Assembly: GCF_006210265.1 (NCBI RefSeq)
Contig: NZ_VCNC01000002.1
Location: forward strand, 620,001 to 684,000
Reading direction: 5' to 3'
Source of the DNA: Desulfovibrio sp. UCD-KL4C
Lineage (GTDB): Bacteria > Desulfobacterota > Desulfovibrionia > Desulfovibrionales > Desulfovibrionaceae
DNA length: 64,000 nt
The notes beneath the pieces are model-generated. The model did no database searches. It saw nothing but the letters and a program-made list of their open reading frames with translations, and had not been told where the DNA came from. Made by a program: the position numbers and the translations under genes. Of the stretch, positions 53,555 through 63,326 are shown piece after piece (the first letter of the stretch is position 1; every line of letters starts with the position of its first letter).

Positions 53555-56195
53555 CATTTTTCTCCGTGGACAACATAACTTCTCTAATAGCGTCTGCAAT
53601 TATATTTTTACTATAGGGTTTCATCAGAACTTTCCTGACATTTTTAACTTCAGAAGCAACATTTAAGAAATTTCGCCGACCTGACACAATAAGAATAGGA
53701 ATTGCCGGTGCAATATTCTGAATATCTTTAGCGAGATCCAGCCCGTTTGTTTCCGGCATATCATAGTCAGTTATAATTAAATCAAATTTATTAGGCGCTT
53801 CACTAACCTGTCTAAAAGCCTCTGCAGGTGAAGACAATGCTGTGACCGTATATCCGAGACTTTCTAAAATTCTAGGTGTTGTTTCAAGCTGGTCTTCATC
53901 ATCCTCAACGAAAAGTATACTTTCCTGCCCAAGATGCAAGGGGCCATAGCTTTTATTATCAACATTTCTCAGCTGCCCAGTAACAGGCAGATATATTTCA
54001 AAACTTGTTTTGACTCCCGCGAGACTATTTACTGTCACGCCTCCGCCATGCCCTTTGATTAAGCCATGTACGACAGCTAACCCCAGACCGGTTCCTTCTG
54101 CTTTACCTTTAGTAGTAAAAAACGGGTCAAAAATCTTATCCAATATTTCAACCGGAATCCCAGGACCGTTATCAGAAATTTCTAACTCTATATATTTCCC
54201 TGGGTTAACCCGCATAAACTGACCTTGTTCCTCTTCAACATCTACAGTTTTAAGAGCAACTTCAATTTGCCCTCCGCTACTCCTTAATGATTGAAAAGAA
54301 TTAGTACAAAGGTTCATTATGACCTGATGAATTTGAGTCGGGTCAGCCATAATAAGCGGTGCATCTTCAGGAATGTTTGCAGTGACCATAATATTTCTTG
54401 GCAATGAAGCCTTAATAAAATCAACGGTTTCACGAACAACATCACTTATATCAGTTGGTTTGATACCTTCCTGAGATGGACGACTGAAGGTCAGGATTTG
54501 CTTAACGACACGACTTCCGCGTTGAGCTGCTTTTACAGCGCGGTCCAAATCTTTCCACGTTAGGGTTCCTTCTTTCACGTCATTCATCGCAAGTTCAATA
54601 GAATTTATGATAGAAGTAAGAATATTGTTGAAGTCATGTGCAATACCACCCGCGAGGGTTCCTATTGCTTCCATTTTTTGTGACTGAAGGAGTTGCTTTT
54701 CGAGATTGACTCTGCGCGTAACATCCTGAGCGGTAGAAAGAGTACCGACAACATCACCTTTTTCATTATAAAGCGGAACTCTATTGATTTCCAGCCAAAC
54801 AGGATCTACCCCCTCACGCGACATTGCCCAGCTGATACGTAGTCGCTGATTACCTGTTTCAATAACCTGTTGATCCCACTTGGCTGATTCCTTAGCAAAT
54901 TCTTCATCAGGCTTAAGTATAGAATCATCCAAACCAATAATTGCTGACGGAGATCCCATCTCAAAAAAATCTGTAAATGATCTATTCGCTCCTAGATATC
55001 GCTGTTTTTTATCTTTCCAGCATATTTGTAATGGTATGGTATCCATCAATATTTCCTGAAATGACAATTGAGCCGTTATTCTTTTTTCAACCTTTCTACG
55101 TTGTAAAATAGAAATAACTAAGAATATAAGCGTAATACTAAGCGCAATCAAAAAAATTATGATTGTCCAAAAAACCTGCTTGTTCAACTTATAAAAATAA
55201 TCAGGACTATTTATGATAATACTGTCTTCCGGCAACAAGCTTTCTTTAATATGAAATTTTTTAAGCATATTATGGTCAAACATAAAGTACTCGCTAGTAC
55301 ACATAATGACTCTTTTCTCTGGCATTTTGCCTGTTTTTAGAACTTCAACAGCTAGTTTAGCTGCCTGTTGTCCCTGATCCAGACCTGAAAGAAGTTTTCC
55401 CCCAATTATCCCATGTCCAAGAAGAAATTCCCATATGCTGAAAACCATAGCAGGAGAATTGTCAGATATTATCTGAAGGACTTCTTCTGCGGAATAAAGT
55501 TCACCGTGTGCTCCTTTGTAAAAAGGCGTAAAAAGAAGAATATCATTGCTGCCCATGGCTCTAGATTTGCTAAGCAATTCAGACAAAGTAAGATCATTCC
55601 AATATTCAAAATTCAGCTGACCGGCAAATAGCGGTGCAGCGTTTTCAATCTGATGAACAATCGCTCGTGAAGATACAGAATTATCTCCGATAACAGTAAC
55701 CTTTTTAATATTAGGATTAAATTTCAGCGCAAGATTAACATTGGCAGCAATATCAGGATTCTCAAGAACTCCGCCATAATTCCCCATAGTAGCAATCAGT
55801 TCCGGCTTAAAATCATTAATACCACAAAAAATCACTGGAACTTCAGGAAAAAAACTATCCTTATATTTCAGCATAAAATTCAGAGCAGCATTATCTGAAA
55901 CAATAATCGCTGACAACTTGTAATTCTTATACTTAAAGGCATAATATGAATGAAGAATTTTAGTAAATTCTTCCCCTTTAAATCGCTTAGTATCCATATA
56001 TTCAATATGCAAATCAATATTGATATTGCTATCACGAAAAACTTCTCTGATTCCTGACAAAATATCATCTGACCATGCGTAACCGTTTTGATATGAATTA
56101 AGAAACAGGACATTTTTCTTCTCAATTTCCGCCATAGAAAACGTTGATGAAAAAATTATAATTATTAGTGCAAATGCAGAGACGAAATATCTCAC
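53547..56195 (-). CDS. Hybrid sensor histidine kinase with ABC-type periplasmic sensor domain
   Basis: 882 residues. Signal segment (1-25), periplasmic ABC-substrate-binding-like sensor (about 30-320; [21 protein letters not shown]), membrane helix (about 340-365), PAS (about 375-500), HisKA with phospho-His in [14 protein letters not shown], HATPase ([28 protein letters not shown]) and a C-terminal receiver (phospho-Asp in [13 protein letters not shown]). It should sense a periplasmic ligand and drive the regulator gene that overlaps it by 8 bp. Lactate or a related acid is the natural guess from context. Confidence 0.92.
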   Translation of the reverse strand: MRYFVSAFALIIIIFSSTFSMAEIEKKNVLFLNSYQNGYAWSDDILSGIREVFRDSNINIDLHIEYMDTKRFKGEEFTKILHSYYAFKYKNYKLSAIIVSDNAALNFMLKYKDSFFPEVPVIFCGINDFKPELIATMGNYGGVLENPDIAANVNLALKFNPNIKKVTVIGDNSVSSRAIVHQIENAAPLFAGQLNFEYWNDLTLSELLSKSRAMGSNDILLFTPFYKGAHGELYSAEEVLQIISDNSPAMVFSIWEFLLGHGIIGGKLLSGLDQGQQAAKLAVEVLKTGKMPEKRVIMCTSEYFMFDHNMLKKFHIKESLLPEDSIIINSPDYFYKLNKQVFWTIIIFLIALSITLIFLVISILQRRKVEKRITAQLSFQEILMDTIPLQICWKDKKQRYLGANRSFTDFFEMGSPSAIIGLDDSILKPDEEFAKESAKWDQQVIETGNQRLRISWAMSREGVDPVWLEINRVPLYNEKGDVVGTLSTAQDVTRRVNLEKQLLQSQKMEAIGTLAGGIAHDFNNILTSIINSIELAMNDVKEGTLTWKDLDRAVKAAQRGSRVVKQILTFSRPSQEGIKPTDISDVVRETVDFIKASLPRNIMVTANIPEDAPLIMADPTQIHQVIMNLCTNSFQSLRSSGGQIEVALKTVDVEEEQGQFMRVNPGKYIELEISDNGPGIPVEILDKIFDPFFTTKGKAEGTGLGLAVVHGLIKGHGGGVTVNSLAGVKTSFEIYLPVTGQLRNVDNKSYGPLHLGQESILFVEDDEDQLETTPRILESLGYTVTALSSPAEAFRQVSEAPNKFDLIITDYDMPETNGLDLAKDIQNIAPAIPILIVSGRRNFLNVASEVKNVRKVLMKPYSKNIIADAIREVMLSTEKNDG

Positions 56196-56375
56196 TTATT
56201 TTGCTCTCCAGTTTATTTTTATATTAAAAGTAGCTAAAATTTTGTCTAAAAAATCAAAATTAAAAAATCAAACTCAACTTTTCCTACCATACAAGAACTA
56301 TACCGTAATTGCTATCCTATACATTCATATCGTTTACATGCTACCCGTTAAATTATCATAATTGACGGAGAACTA

Positions 56376-57419
56376 ATGAAAAAAACAATAATATTTTTAA
56401 TAATAACAGCGTGTCTACTAATTTCGCTGACCTTTGGAGTTTCTGCAAAACTTAATAAGCCAGAACAACCAAAAATCAATCCAATTAATATAAAACTCAC
56501 TTCTAAGCAGATCGCCCCCCTTGAGACAGATCATGTAGATTTAAACGTTGCAGGTTTAAAATATAAAGGGGCAATACTTTTGGAATGCATACACCCTGCT
56601 TTTGGTGGACTGTCCGACTTATTGATCAGCAAAGATCGAAAGTCTTTTTTAGCTGTTTCAGATATGGGATTTTGGCTCAAAGGGGAAATGATCTACAATG
56701 ACAATAATTTTTTAATTGGAATTAAACCTGAAGCAAAGCTTGGACAACTTTTAAATATCGAAGGAAAAACTCTCAGCTCCAAATATCATGCTGACGCAGA
56801 AGCATTGAGCCATGCCCCGGGGTCTGGATTTCTTGTAGCTTTTGAACGTGTACACAGAATCAACTATTTTAAATCTCCACATTTTTTTGATCTTTCGGGC
56901 ATACCTTCCAGAATCAATCCTCCAGAGCACCTGAAGGAGCAACCGAATAACGGAGGAATTGAGTCCCTGACATTACTACCTGAAGGCAGACTATTAATGA
57001 TCGCTGAAGGCGATACAGACTATGAGAACCCTTCCTATGCTGCTGTGGGTATTGATGATAACTGGATCGAAATGGAGTACCAAAGACAACATGACTATAG
57101 ACCTACTTCAGCAGCTCCTCTTCCTGAAAGGAATATTCTTACATTGGAACGCAGTTATACTGGTCCAGGTTCATTAAAAATAAGACTTTGTATTATTAAG
57201 CAACCAGAATTCAAATCCGGAGCAATACTCCGTCCAAAACAACTTATAAAAATTCCAAACTCTCTGCCTGTAGATAATTATGAAGGTCTTGATACCATAA
57301 CAACTAATGATGGCAGGACTTTTATTTATATAATTTCAGATGATAACTACTCACCAGTTCAGCATACAATTCTAATGATGTTTGAGATGGATAAAAGTAA
57401 TATTTCAAACTCACTGTAA
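56376..57419 (+). CDS. Esterase-like protein of the phytase family (exported)
   Basis: 347 residues with a signal peptide (MKKTIIFLIITACLLISLTFGVSA). The body fits the 'esterase-like activity of phytase' beta-propeller domain: FGGLSDLLISKDRKSFLAVSDMGFWLKGEM, DAEALSHAPGSGFLVAFERVHRI, NGGIESLTLLPEGRLLMIAEGD, NYEGLDTITTNDGRTFIYIISDDNYS. It is probably periplasmic; the substrate is unknown. It is divergent from the sensor kinase gene over a 180-bp spacer and appears to be monocistronic. Confidence 0.82.
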   Translation: MKKTIIFLIITACLLISLTFGVSAKLNKPEQPKINPINIKLTSKQIAPLETDHVDLNVAGLKYKGAILLECIHPAFGGLSDLLISKDRKSFLAVSDMGFWLKGEMIYNDNNFLIGIKPEAKLGQLLNIEGKTLSSKYHADAEALSHAPGSGFLVAFERVHRINYFKSPHFFDLSGIPSRINPPEHLKEQPNNGGIESLTLLPEGRLLMIAEGDTDYENPSYAAVGIDDNWIEMEYQRQHDYRPTSAAPLPERNILTLERSYTGPGSLKIRLCIIKQPEFKSGAILRPKQLIKIPNSLPVDNYEGLDTITTNDGRTFIYIISDDNYSPVQHTILMMFEMDKSNISNSL

Positions 57420-57612
57420 TTATTAATCCTTATTTTTTTTACCACAATTTATACTATATTTTTGAACAGTTATACAATTTATGCTATTTACTTATATATT
57501 ACAATTAGATCCTGATTGCATTCAAATTTATATGAAATAGGTGTTGTTCTACCCTCTCAGAAGAGCTATATTTATATCACTTCTAGCTAACCATCTAGCA
57601 AACGAGGGCAGT

Positions 57613-57807
57613 ATGAAAAAAAACAAAACAGTCCAGCCGTCAAAACCTAAAATCATTATTAAGGTAGACCCAAAAATCGAAGAGATACGAAAAGGGTGTG
57701 ATTTTTTTGTACTTAACAGTGAAAACTGGAATGTTCATCAAGATGACCGTGCAAATATTATGGGAGCTGATTTTCACCAAATGGAATCGGCAAGGAGTAG
57801 TAAGTAA
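57613..57807 (+). CDS. Small hypothetical protein
   Basis: 64 residues from the ATG at 57613, which follows GAGGGCAGT; the open frame extends to 57541 without a ribosome site. It is Lys-rich at the start (MKKNKTVQPSKPKIIIKVDPKIEEIRKGCDFF), with no signal, membrane helix or recognised domain. It is convergent with the DUF3568 lipoprotein gene across a strong terminator, which suggests a real transcript. Function unknown. Confidence 0.5.
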   Translation: MKKNKTVQPSKPKIIIKVDPKIEEIRKGCDFFVLNSENWNVHQDDRANIMGADFHQMESARSSK

Positions 57808-57860
57808 ATATGGCTAAAATCCGACAGCTAATAACCTGTGAGTCATCTCAATTAAGAGAA

Positions 57861-57899
57861 AATCCCCCCTTTTGAAAATTTAATTCAAAAGGGGGGATT
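57861..57899. terminator. Bidirectional terminator
   Basis: AATCCCCCCTTTTGAA and its exact complement form a 16-bp stem with a 7-nt loop. TATTTTTAAG follows on the plus strand. It lies between convergent small genes. Confidence 0.92.
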
Positions 57900-57938
57900 A
57901 TTTTTAAGTGGCTTATTACTGTTAAAAAATTACGAAAA

Positions 57939-58325
57939 CTACAAATTGCTATGAATTGCAGAAAGAATTCTTGCTGAGGCCTGCTCGTCTCCCAGAAGAC
58001 CATACCTGACCGAAACGTTGGTAATTTTGGAAGAGGAGCTTTCTAGCTCAATATATATTGTTGTATCAACGTCAAGTGCCTGAATTGAAGCATCACTTAA
58101 TTTTTTAGTTTTACTCTCTATTTTTAATCCAAGCACCTGACACGCTTTTAGCGTTGCCGTGTAGGTAGAACTTAAATTCGCATTATATTGACGTTTAGCC
58201 TGACCTGCAACATATGCATATGTCCCTCCTGCAGCTGCCCCGCCGAGTAAAACAGCACCACAACCTGAAAGAGATAAAGCCATTAAAGTACACATAAAAA
58301 ATGTTATAATTTTCTTTGTAATCAT
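57939..58325 (-). CDS. DUF3568-family lipoprotein
   Basis: 128 residues. Lipoprotein signal ending LSLSGC, with acylated Cys near residue 22, followed by GAVLLGGAAAGGTYAYVAGQAKRQYNANLSSTYTATLKACQVLGLKIESKTKK, typical of the DUF3568 family, which is common in Desulfovibrio-type genomes. It is likely an outer- or inner-membrane-anchored periplasmic protein of unknown role. Confidence 0.78.
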   Translation of the reverse strand: MITKKIITFFMCTLMALSLSGCGAVLLGGAAAGGTYAYVAGQAKRQYNANLSSTYTATLKACQVLGLKIESKTKKLSDASIQALDVDTTIYIELESSSSKITNVSVRYGLLGDEQASARILSAIHSNL

Positions 58326-58460
58326 TTCTAATCTCCTAATCGTAAAAACATTTTAGTTCAATTAATAATAAAGTAAGCATGTACTACGATTTTATTTCAG
58401 TCAACTACCTAGATATAATGGAGCTGAGTCTTAATAAGACTAATATAGTCATCAAAAAAA

Positions 58461-58488
58461 AAGTGCATCGAAATGATCAGATGCACTT
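58461..58488 (-). terminator. Terminator of the single-domain response regulator
   Basis: AAGTGCATC and GATGCACTT pair perfectly around a 10-nt loop. On the minus strand TTTTTTTT follows, 24 nt past the stop at 58512. Confidence 0.9.
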
Positions 58489-58511
58489 AAAAAACTTAAT
58501 AATCTTTCAAA

Positions 58512-58907
58512 CTATAAAATATTATTTTCGCGAAGCTCATTTAGCACTCCGACCTTACTAAAAGGCTTTACGATATAACAGCTGGCGTAACCTTTAAAAA
58601 AAGCCTGGCTCACATTTTTAGTATCATTAAGAGAAGTTATCATGACAAGCTTAAACTCTTCAGGTCCATAAAGCCCCAGCTCTTTTTCAAGATCACGAAG
58701 TTTTTGCGTTGCAGCGTGTCCATCCATTTCCGGCATCAGAATATCCATAAAGATGGTATCAAATGGATCTTTATCCTTAACAGCCTTCTTAAAGACGTCT
58801 ATAGCTTCAGTTCCGTTAAAGACAGTTTCACAGCGAGCGTATGGCTCTAACAGCTGTGTAAGATACATGTGAACTGTTTCGTCGTCATCAATAATTAGAA
58901 ACCTCAT
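58512..58907 (-). CDS. Single-domain response regulator (CheY-like)
   Basis: 131 residues from the ATG at 58907 (GGAG upstream). Only a receiver domain: acidic pocket FLIIDDDETV, phospho-Asp in IFMDILMPEMDG, conserved Lys in CYIVKPFSK. No output domain, so it should act by protein contact, for instance with a motor, kinase or the HPt protein at 31971-32294. Monocistronic, with its own terminator. Confidence 0.88.
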   Translation of the reverse strand: MRFLIIDDDETVHMYLTQLLEPYARCETVFNGTEAIDVFKKAVKDKDPFDTIFMDILMPEMDGHAATQKLRDLEKELGLYGPEEFKLVMITSLNDTKNVSQAFFKGYASCYIVKPFSKVGVLNELRENNIL

Positions 58908-59077
58908 AATATCTTTCTCCAACAGTTCTTAATTAAAACTCAATTAAAATTTTAAACCGCGCTGTATTTTTTAACATTATACCAAATAGAATTGTATAGC
59001 AATAATGAATGTAAAATAAACCATTACGATTCATTTTAAAATAACAAAGTGAATAGCTAATAAATTATAACAAAAAA

Positions 59078-59124
59078 AAGGTTCAAGGTATAAGTTCTAA
59101 AAATGAACTCATACCTTGAACCTT
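59078..59124 (-). terminator. Terminator of the CoA-disulfide reductase-like gene
   Basis: A stem of about 20 bp with one mismatch (AAGGTTCAAGGTAT...AGTTC and complement) with a T run on the minus strand, 90 nt beyond the stop at 59214. Confidence 0.88.
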
Positions 59125-59213
59125 AATATTAACAAATAACAATTTCATTTAAAAATTAACATATTCGCACTAAAACTTTGTTTTAATTTTAAATAAGTTA
59201 ATCTGTTAAACTG

Positions 59214-60920
59214 CTATATATCAACACCCCAAGCTTTAATGACAGCCATACCACCCTGAGTGTTAACAACTTGGTCAAAACCTAAACCGTCAAGCATTAT
59301 CTGTGCTTCATAAGAGCGTCCGCCAGTATTACAGACAAGAACAATCTTTTTATCTTTAGGAAGTTCTTCAAAGCGTTCAGGAATTTCACCCTGCGGAATG
59401 TTATGCCAATGCTCAGGATATTTTTCGAGGAACGGCTCGGCATCAGCATGTTCACGAACATCAAGGAAGCAATAATCACCGCATTCACGGTCCGCCCAGT
59501 ACTGCGCAAAAGTATCAGGACCATGCCCGTGATTCAGACCTGCAAGGGCATTATCAGCCATATTTGCTATAGCATTTAAAACGTCCATTGCAGAGGCAAA
59601 CGGTGGTGAATATGCAACCTCAAGATTGCTGATATCTTCGACAGTAGGCTTAAATTTCATCAAACCGGCTACGGCATTGATACGACCGACCATTGCATCA
59701 CCGCTAGAAGCAAAACCTTGCAGTCCAAGCACACGGCGGGTGGCTTTATCAACAATCATTTCAAGAGTCATCATATCCTTAACAGGATAAAAATGAGCTC
59801 TGTCTGCCATAATCAGCATTACGCTGATGGCATCAAATCCGGCCTGTTTAGCAGAACCGAGACTGAAACCTGTTCCTGCAATAGATTTTTCAAATAGTTT
59901 AACAACAAACGAACCTGCCGCAGCAGGGAATTTATCATTACGTCCGGCAAGATTGCTACCGATAATACGCCCCTGCCTGTTGGCCATGGACCCCATGGGC
60001 AGGAAGAAAGGAGAATCATCCACAGCATTTTTAATTACAACGCAGTCTCCGCCTGAAAAGATATCATGATCAGAAGTACGCATTGTTTCATCAACAAGGA
60101 TTCCGCCACGCTCACTGCAATCAAGACCGCATTCGCGTGCAAGCTTGTCATTAGGAATAACACCCGCTGAAATGATAACAATATCAGCATCTATAGTACC
60201 GTCAGGAGTTACAACCCGTTCAACTTTGCCATTACCTTCAATACGGGTAACAGTCTGTCCGAGTTTAAATGCAACGCCCTGCTCTGTCATATGATTCTGC
60301 CCCATCTTCGCGATTACGGGGCTGACTACACGTGGTAGAATTTGATCAAATATTTCAACGACAGTTGTTTCAATTCCCCACATATCAGAAAAAGCTTCTG
60401 CCATTTCAAGGCCGATAAATCCGGCTCCTACAACGACGGCTTTATTAAACTTACCTTCTGTGATGCCTTGTTTAATTTTTTCAGCATCATGCATATTACC
60501 TACGTAATAAACATTTTCCAGTTCTTCACCGGGAAGGTTCAATTTGCGGGGAGTGGCTCCTGTTCCGATTACGAGTTTATCGTAATCAAGCACACTTTTA
60601 TCGCCGGTTTTCAAGTTCGTAAGATGAACCTGCTTTTTATCGCGATCAATTTTAGTGGCTTCCGTGCTGGAAAGGACTTCAACACCTTTTATGTCTTTAA
60701 AAAAAGGTTCATCCCTTACCATATGAAAAGCGGTGGTACGCAGAGCACTTGATTCCGAAACATCACCTGAGACAAAATAAGGTATTCCGCAACCGCCGTA
60801 AGAAAAAACATCATCTCTATCGATGAGTGTGACCTTGGCATCCTGTCTGAGTCGTTTAAAACGGCAAGCCGCTTTAGGCCCAAGCGCAACAGCACCTATG
60901 ACAACTACATGTTCTGACAT
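59214..60920 (-). CDS. CoA-disulfide-reductase-like flavoprotein fused to rhodanese
   Basis: 568 residues. FAD/NAD(P)H disulfide reductase (1-445) with the single redox Cys in SYGGCGIPYF, as in CoA-disulfide reductases and NADH-dependent persulfide or polysulfide reductases; NAD site VVGAGFIGLEMAEAF; FAD block FSGGDCV. A rhodanese domain (about 470-568) has the active Cys in VLVCNTGGRS. In this fusion class the rhodanese hands sulfane sulfur to the reductase, giving sulfide from CoA-persulfide or polysulfide. A 10-bp inverted repeat lies 32 nt upstream of the start. Confidence 0.9.
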   Translation of the reverse strand: MSEHVVVIGAVALGPKAACRFKRLRQDAKVTLIDRDDVFSYGGCGIPYFVSGDVSESSALRTTAFHMVRDEPFFKDIKGVEVLSSTEATKIDRDKKQVHLTNLKTGDKSVLDYDKLVIGTGATPRKLNLPGEELENVYYVGNMHDAEKIKQGITEGKFNKAVVVGAGFIGLEMAEAFSDMWGIETTVVEIFDQILPRVVSPVIAKMGQNHMTEQGVAFKLGQTVTRIEGNGKVERVVTPDGTIDADIVIISAGVIPNDKLARECGLDCSERGGILVDETMRTSDHDIFSGGDCVVIKNAVDDSPFFLPMGSMANRQGRIIGSNLAGRNDKFPAAAGSFVVKLFEKSIAGTGFSLGSAKQAGFDAISVMLIMADRAHFYPVKDMMTLEMIVDKATRRVLGLQGFASSGDAMVGRINAVAGLMKFKPTVEDISNLEVAYSPPFASAMDVLNAIANMADNALAGLNHGHGPDTFAQYWADRECGDYCFLDVREHADAEPFLEKYPEHWHNIPQGEIPERFEELPKDKKIVLVCNTGGRSYEAQIMLDGLGFDQVVNTQGGMAVIKAWGVDI

Positions 60921-60951
60921 GATCGAACCTCTGGTTTACAATTAGCATAAC

Positions 60952-60976
60952 TTCTAAAAACGATATTTTTAGAAGG
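60952..60976. promoter_or_regulatory. Inverted repeat, possible operator
   Basis: CTTCTAAAAA (60952-60961) and TTTTTAGAAG (60967-60976) form a perfect 10-bp inverted repeat with 5 bp between, 32 nt upstream of the flavoprotein gene. The AT-rich, 25-bp symmetry looks more like a regulator site than a terminator, because no gene ends there. Confidence 0.55.
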
Positions 60977-61081
60977 GGATTTGTCTTTGGCTTAGGAATT
61001 AATCACTTTAATGCATAAATGCAAGAGGAGGTGCAGATTAAGTAATCTACACCTCCCTGAAAAAGACATTGTTATCTAATA

Positions 61082-62272
61082 TTAAGACTTGGTGATGAAG
61101 TTCTTTAAGCCTGCACCCAAACGTTTAATCCCTTCAACAATATGCTCCTCGTCTGAGTTTGAAAAATTAAGACGAAGAGTATTTTCACCGCTATCATCAA
61201 CATAAAATGGACGACCCGGAACAAAAGCAACTTTATTTTTAATTGCCTCATCAAAAAAGTCCATTGCAGAAGAAGACTCAGGAAGAGTCACCCACAAAAA
61301 CATTCCGCCTTCAGGTTCAGTTACTTTAACTTCAGCTGGAAAATATTTTTTAATGCTCTCAACCATAGCATCTCTTTGTTTGCCATAACGAGTCCTGATT
61401 TTTTCTATATGATCATCCAGAACATTATCTGTAACATATCTATAAACGAGATGCTGATTAAATGTACTTGTATGAAGATCTGAAGCCTGCTTGGCAATAA
61501 TAAGTTTATCGCGAGTTTCACCGCCGCAAACTATCCAGCCGAGCCTGAACCCAGGGGCCGCAACTTTAGAAAATGATCCAAGCAGAATACCGCCTTCATC
61601 AAGGTATCCTCTAACTACAGGCGGATGAGACTGCCCCTTAAATCTGAGTTCACCATAAGGATCGTCTTCAACAAAAATTGTATCACGTCCCTTCATAAGC
61701 TTGGCTACAGCTGCTCTCTTCGCATCGCTATAAGTAAGGCCTGAAGGATTTTGGAAATTAGTGACAGCATAAAACATTTTAACATTGTCTTGATCTAAAG
61801 CGGCTTCAAGTTCTTTAAGATCAGGACCGTCATCTTCAAGCCCTACAGTAATAAACTCAGGCTGGAACATTGAAAAAGACTGAATTGCCCCAAGGTAACC
61901 AGGCCGTTCAATTATTATTTTGTCTCCGGCATCAATAAAAACTTTACCGAGCAGGTCAAGACACTGCTGAGATCCTGTTGTAATGATAATTTCATCAGCA
62001 TCAACATCAATTCCCTTCTTTTCCTTGTAGCGGGCAGCAATGTACTGACGCAGGGGAAGATAACCTTCTGTAGTTGAATACTGTAGAGACTGCGGACCCG
62101 CGTCTTGTAAAACAGCTAGAGCCGCAGCTTCTAATGCAGAAACTGGAAACAGTTCAGGATTAGGCAAACCGCCAGCAAAAGAAATAATAGATGGATCTTC
62201 TGTTACTTTGAGTATTTCGCGAATGAAAGATCTGTGGACGGTAGACATCCGATTGGCATATTTAACAGGCAT
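61082..62272 (-). CDS. PLP aminotransferase of the MocR/LysN type
   Basis: 396 residues from the ATG at 62272, after AAGGAGG; an upstream ATG at 62335 lacks one. Fold-type I: IISFAGGLPNPELFP, ITTGSQQCLDLLGKVFIDAGD, FVEDDPYGELRF, and the Schiff-base Lys in LLGSFSKVAAPGFRLGWIV. No DNA-binding domain, so it is an enzyme and not a MocR regulator. Relatives transaminate 2-aminoadipate, aromatic or branched-chain amino acids; the substrate is open. It is monocistronic, with a weak hairpin at about 61027-61056 downstream. Confidence 0.88.
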   Translation of the reverse strand: MPVKYANRMSTVHRSFIREILKVTEDPSIISFAGGLPNPELFPVSALEAAALAVLQDAGPQSLQYSTTEGYLPLRQYIAARYKEKKGIDVDADEIIITTGSQQCLDLLGKVFIDAGDKIIIERPGYLGAIQSFSMFQPEFITVGLEDDGPDLKELEAALDQDNVKMFYAVTNFQNPSGLTYSDAKRAAVAKLMKGRDTIFVEDDPYGELRFKGQSHPPVVRGYLDEGGILLGSFSKVAAPGFRLGWIVCGGETRDKLIIAKQASDLHTSTFNQHLVYRYVTDNVLDDHIEKIRTRYGKQRDAMVESIKKYFPAEVKVTEPEGGMFLWVTLPESSSAMDFFDEAIKNKVAFVPGRPFYVDDSGENTLRLNFSNSDEEHIVEGIKRLGAGLKNFITKS

Positions 62273-62561
62273 CCGAGCCTCCTTAAAAATCATAACGCCG
62301 CAATCTAGAGCATGTATTCCAGAAACCCAGTTCATGCCTTTCAGAAACCGTTCCCGAAAGAATTGTCAGCAAATTTATGCAGTTAAAGAAATTTTTCGAT
62401 TTGACAATCAATTGAAGAAATATCCTACTTATTTTTTTTAGGAACACAAGCGACAAAATGCACCTATATATAAAATACAGATGCATTTTGCTTTTCTTTT
62501 TTTGATTATAAATAGTTTTAATTTCTAAATACAAAGCTTGCTGAACATGTTCAGTAATAAT

Positions 62562-63137
62562 TTAGCCATGGTACGGAAGTGATGAGTGATGTAAAACAAT
62601 TTTCAAAGCGCCTGAAACGTCTTTTATATACCCGAAAGTATATTCAACTTTTACAGTGTTACCTTTTGGATCGGTGAAAAAATATTCACCCATGGCAATA
62701 GCCAAATTTCCATGCATATACATTTCATCATTTTTAAATTTGACATCAACCCATGGGGCCAAAGCAAATCCTTTGTCTTCCTGAAATGTAGAACTATCAC
62801 CTATAAAATAAGAAATAGCTCCTTCCCTTGTATTACGAAATGGTTCTATTTTAGCCTTTGTCGGCTTAAATAGGACTATGCCTTTATCATAATTATACGC
62901 ATAAAGCTGATCAATTAAATTCTGAGTAACTTTTGTATAATTTCCGTTTTCGGAATATGCTTTTCCTACTTCAATGAGCATATCCCCCCACATTTTTTGC
63001 GCATCCTCTACTTCAGAAACCGAAATTGTGGGCTGAGTGGAAACTACTTTTTTTGCGCACCCTGAAACAAATAAAGCACTAAAAATGACTGCGATTAGAA
63101 TTAACCTGCTACCATACCGAATTTTCGCACGGTTCAT
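62562..63137 (-). CDS. Lipoprotein with an NTF2/SnoaL-like domain
   Basis: 191 residues. The signal ends in LFVSGC (acylated Cys near residue 27). Residues about 45-185 look like a cone-shaped NTF2-like fold: WGDMLIEVGKAYSENGNYTKVTQNLIDQLYAY, REGAISYFIGD, MYMHGNLAIAMGEYFFTDPKGNTVKVEYTFGYIKD and the end LKIVLHHSSLPY. It probably binds or modifies a small molecule in the periplasm. Relatives are sometimes labelled phosphoribosyl-AMP cyclohydrolase, which nothing in this sequence supports. Confidence 0.65.
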   Translation of the reverse strand: MNRAKIRYGSRLILIAVIFSALFVSGCAKKVVSTQPTISVSEVEDAQKMWGDMLIEVGKAYSENGNYTKVTQNLIDQLYAYNYDKGIVLFKPTKAKIEPFRNTREGAISYFIGDSSTFQEDKGFALAPWVDVKFKNDEMYMHGNLAIAMGEYFFTDPKGNTVKVEYTFGYIKDVSGALKIVLHHSSLPYHG

Positions 63138-63276
63138 AAGCCTGCTCCTTTAAGTTAAAAAGATTAGACCTCTGGTTATAACACGTACTCCAAATTATAA
63201 TCCAGCAAAAAAAGAAACTCGCATGCCTTTGGGGTGATTAAAATCGATAAGAAGCTATTTTAGTTATGAATAAAAA

Positions 63277-63300
63277 AAGCTGCCCGCGAACGGACAGCTT
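63277..63300 (-). terminator. Terminator of the right-edge chemoreceptor gene
   Basis: On the minus strand AAGCTGTCCG and CGGGCAGCTT pair with one mismatch around a short loop and are followed by TTTTT, 27 nt beyond the stop. Confidence 0.85.
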
Positions 63301-63326
63301 CTTTGTTAGTATATATCAACAACCTG

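Noticed and set aside
62454-62490. 9-bp inverted repeat CAAAATGCA / TGCATTTTG
   Set aside because: Stem with a 19-nt AT loop and a T-rich tail only on the plus strand, where no gene ends; too weak to call a terminator.
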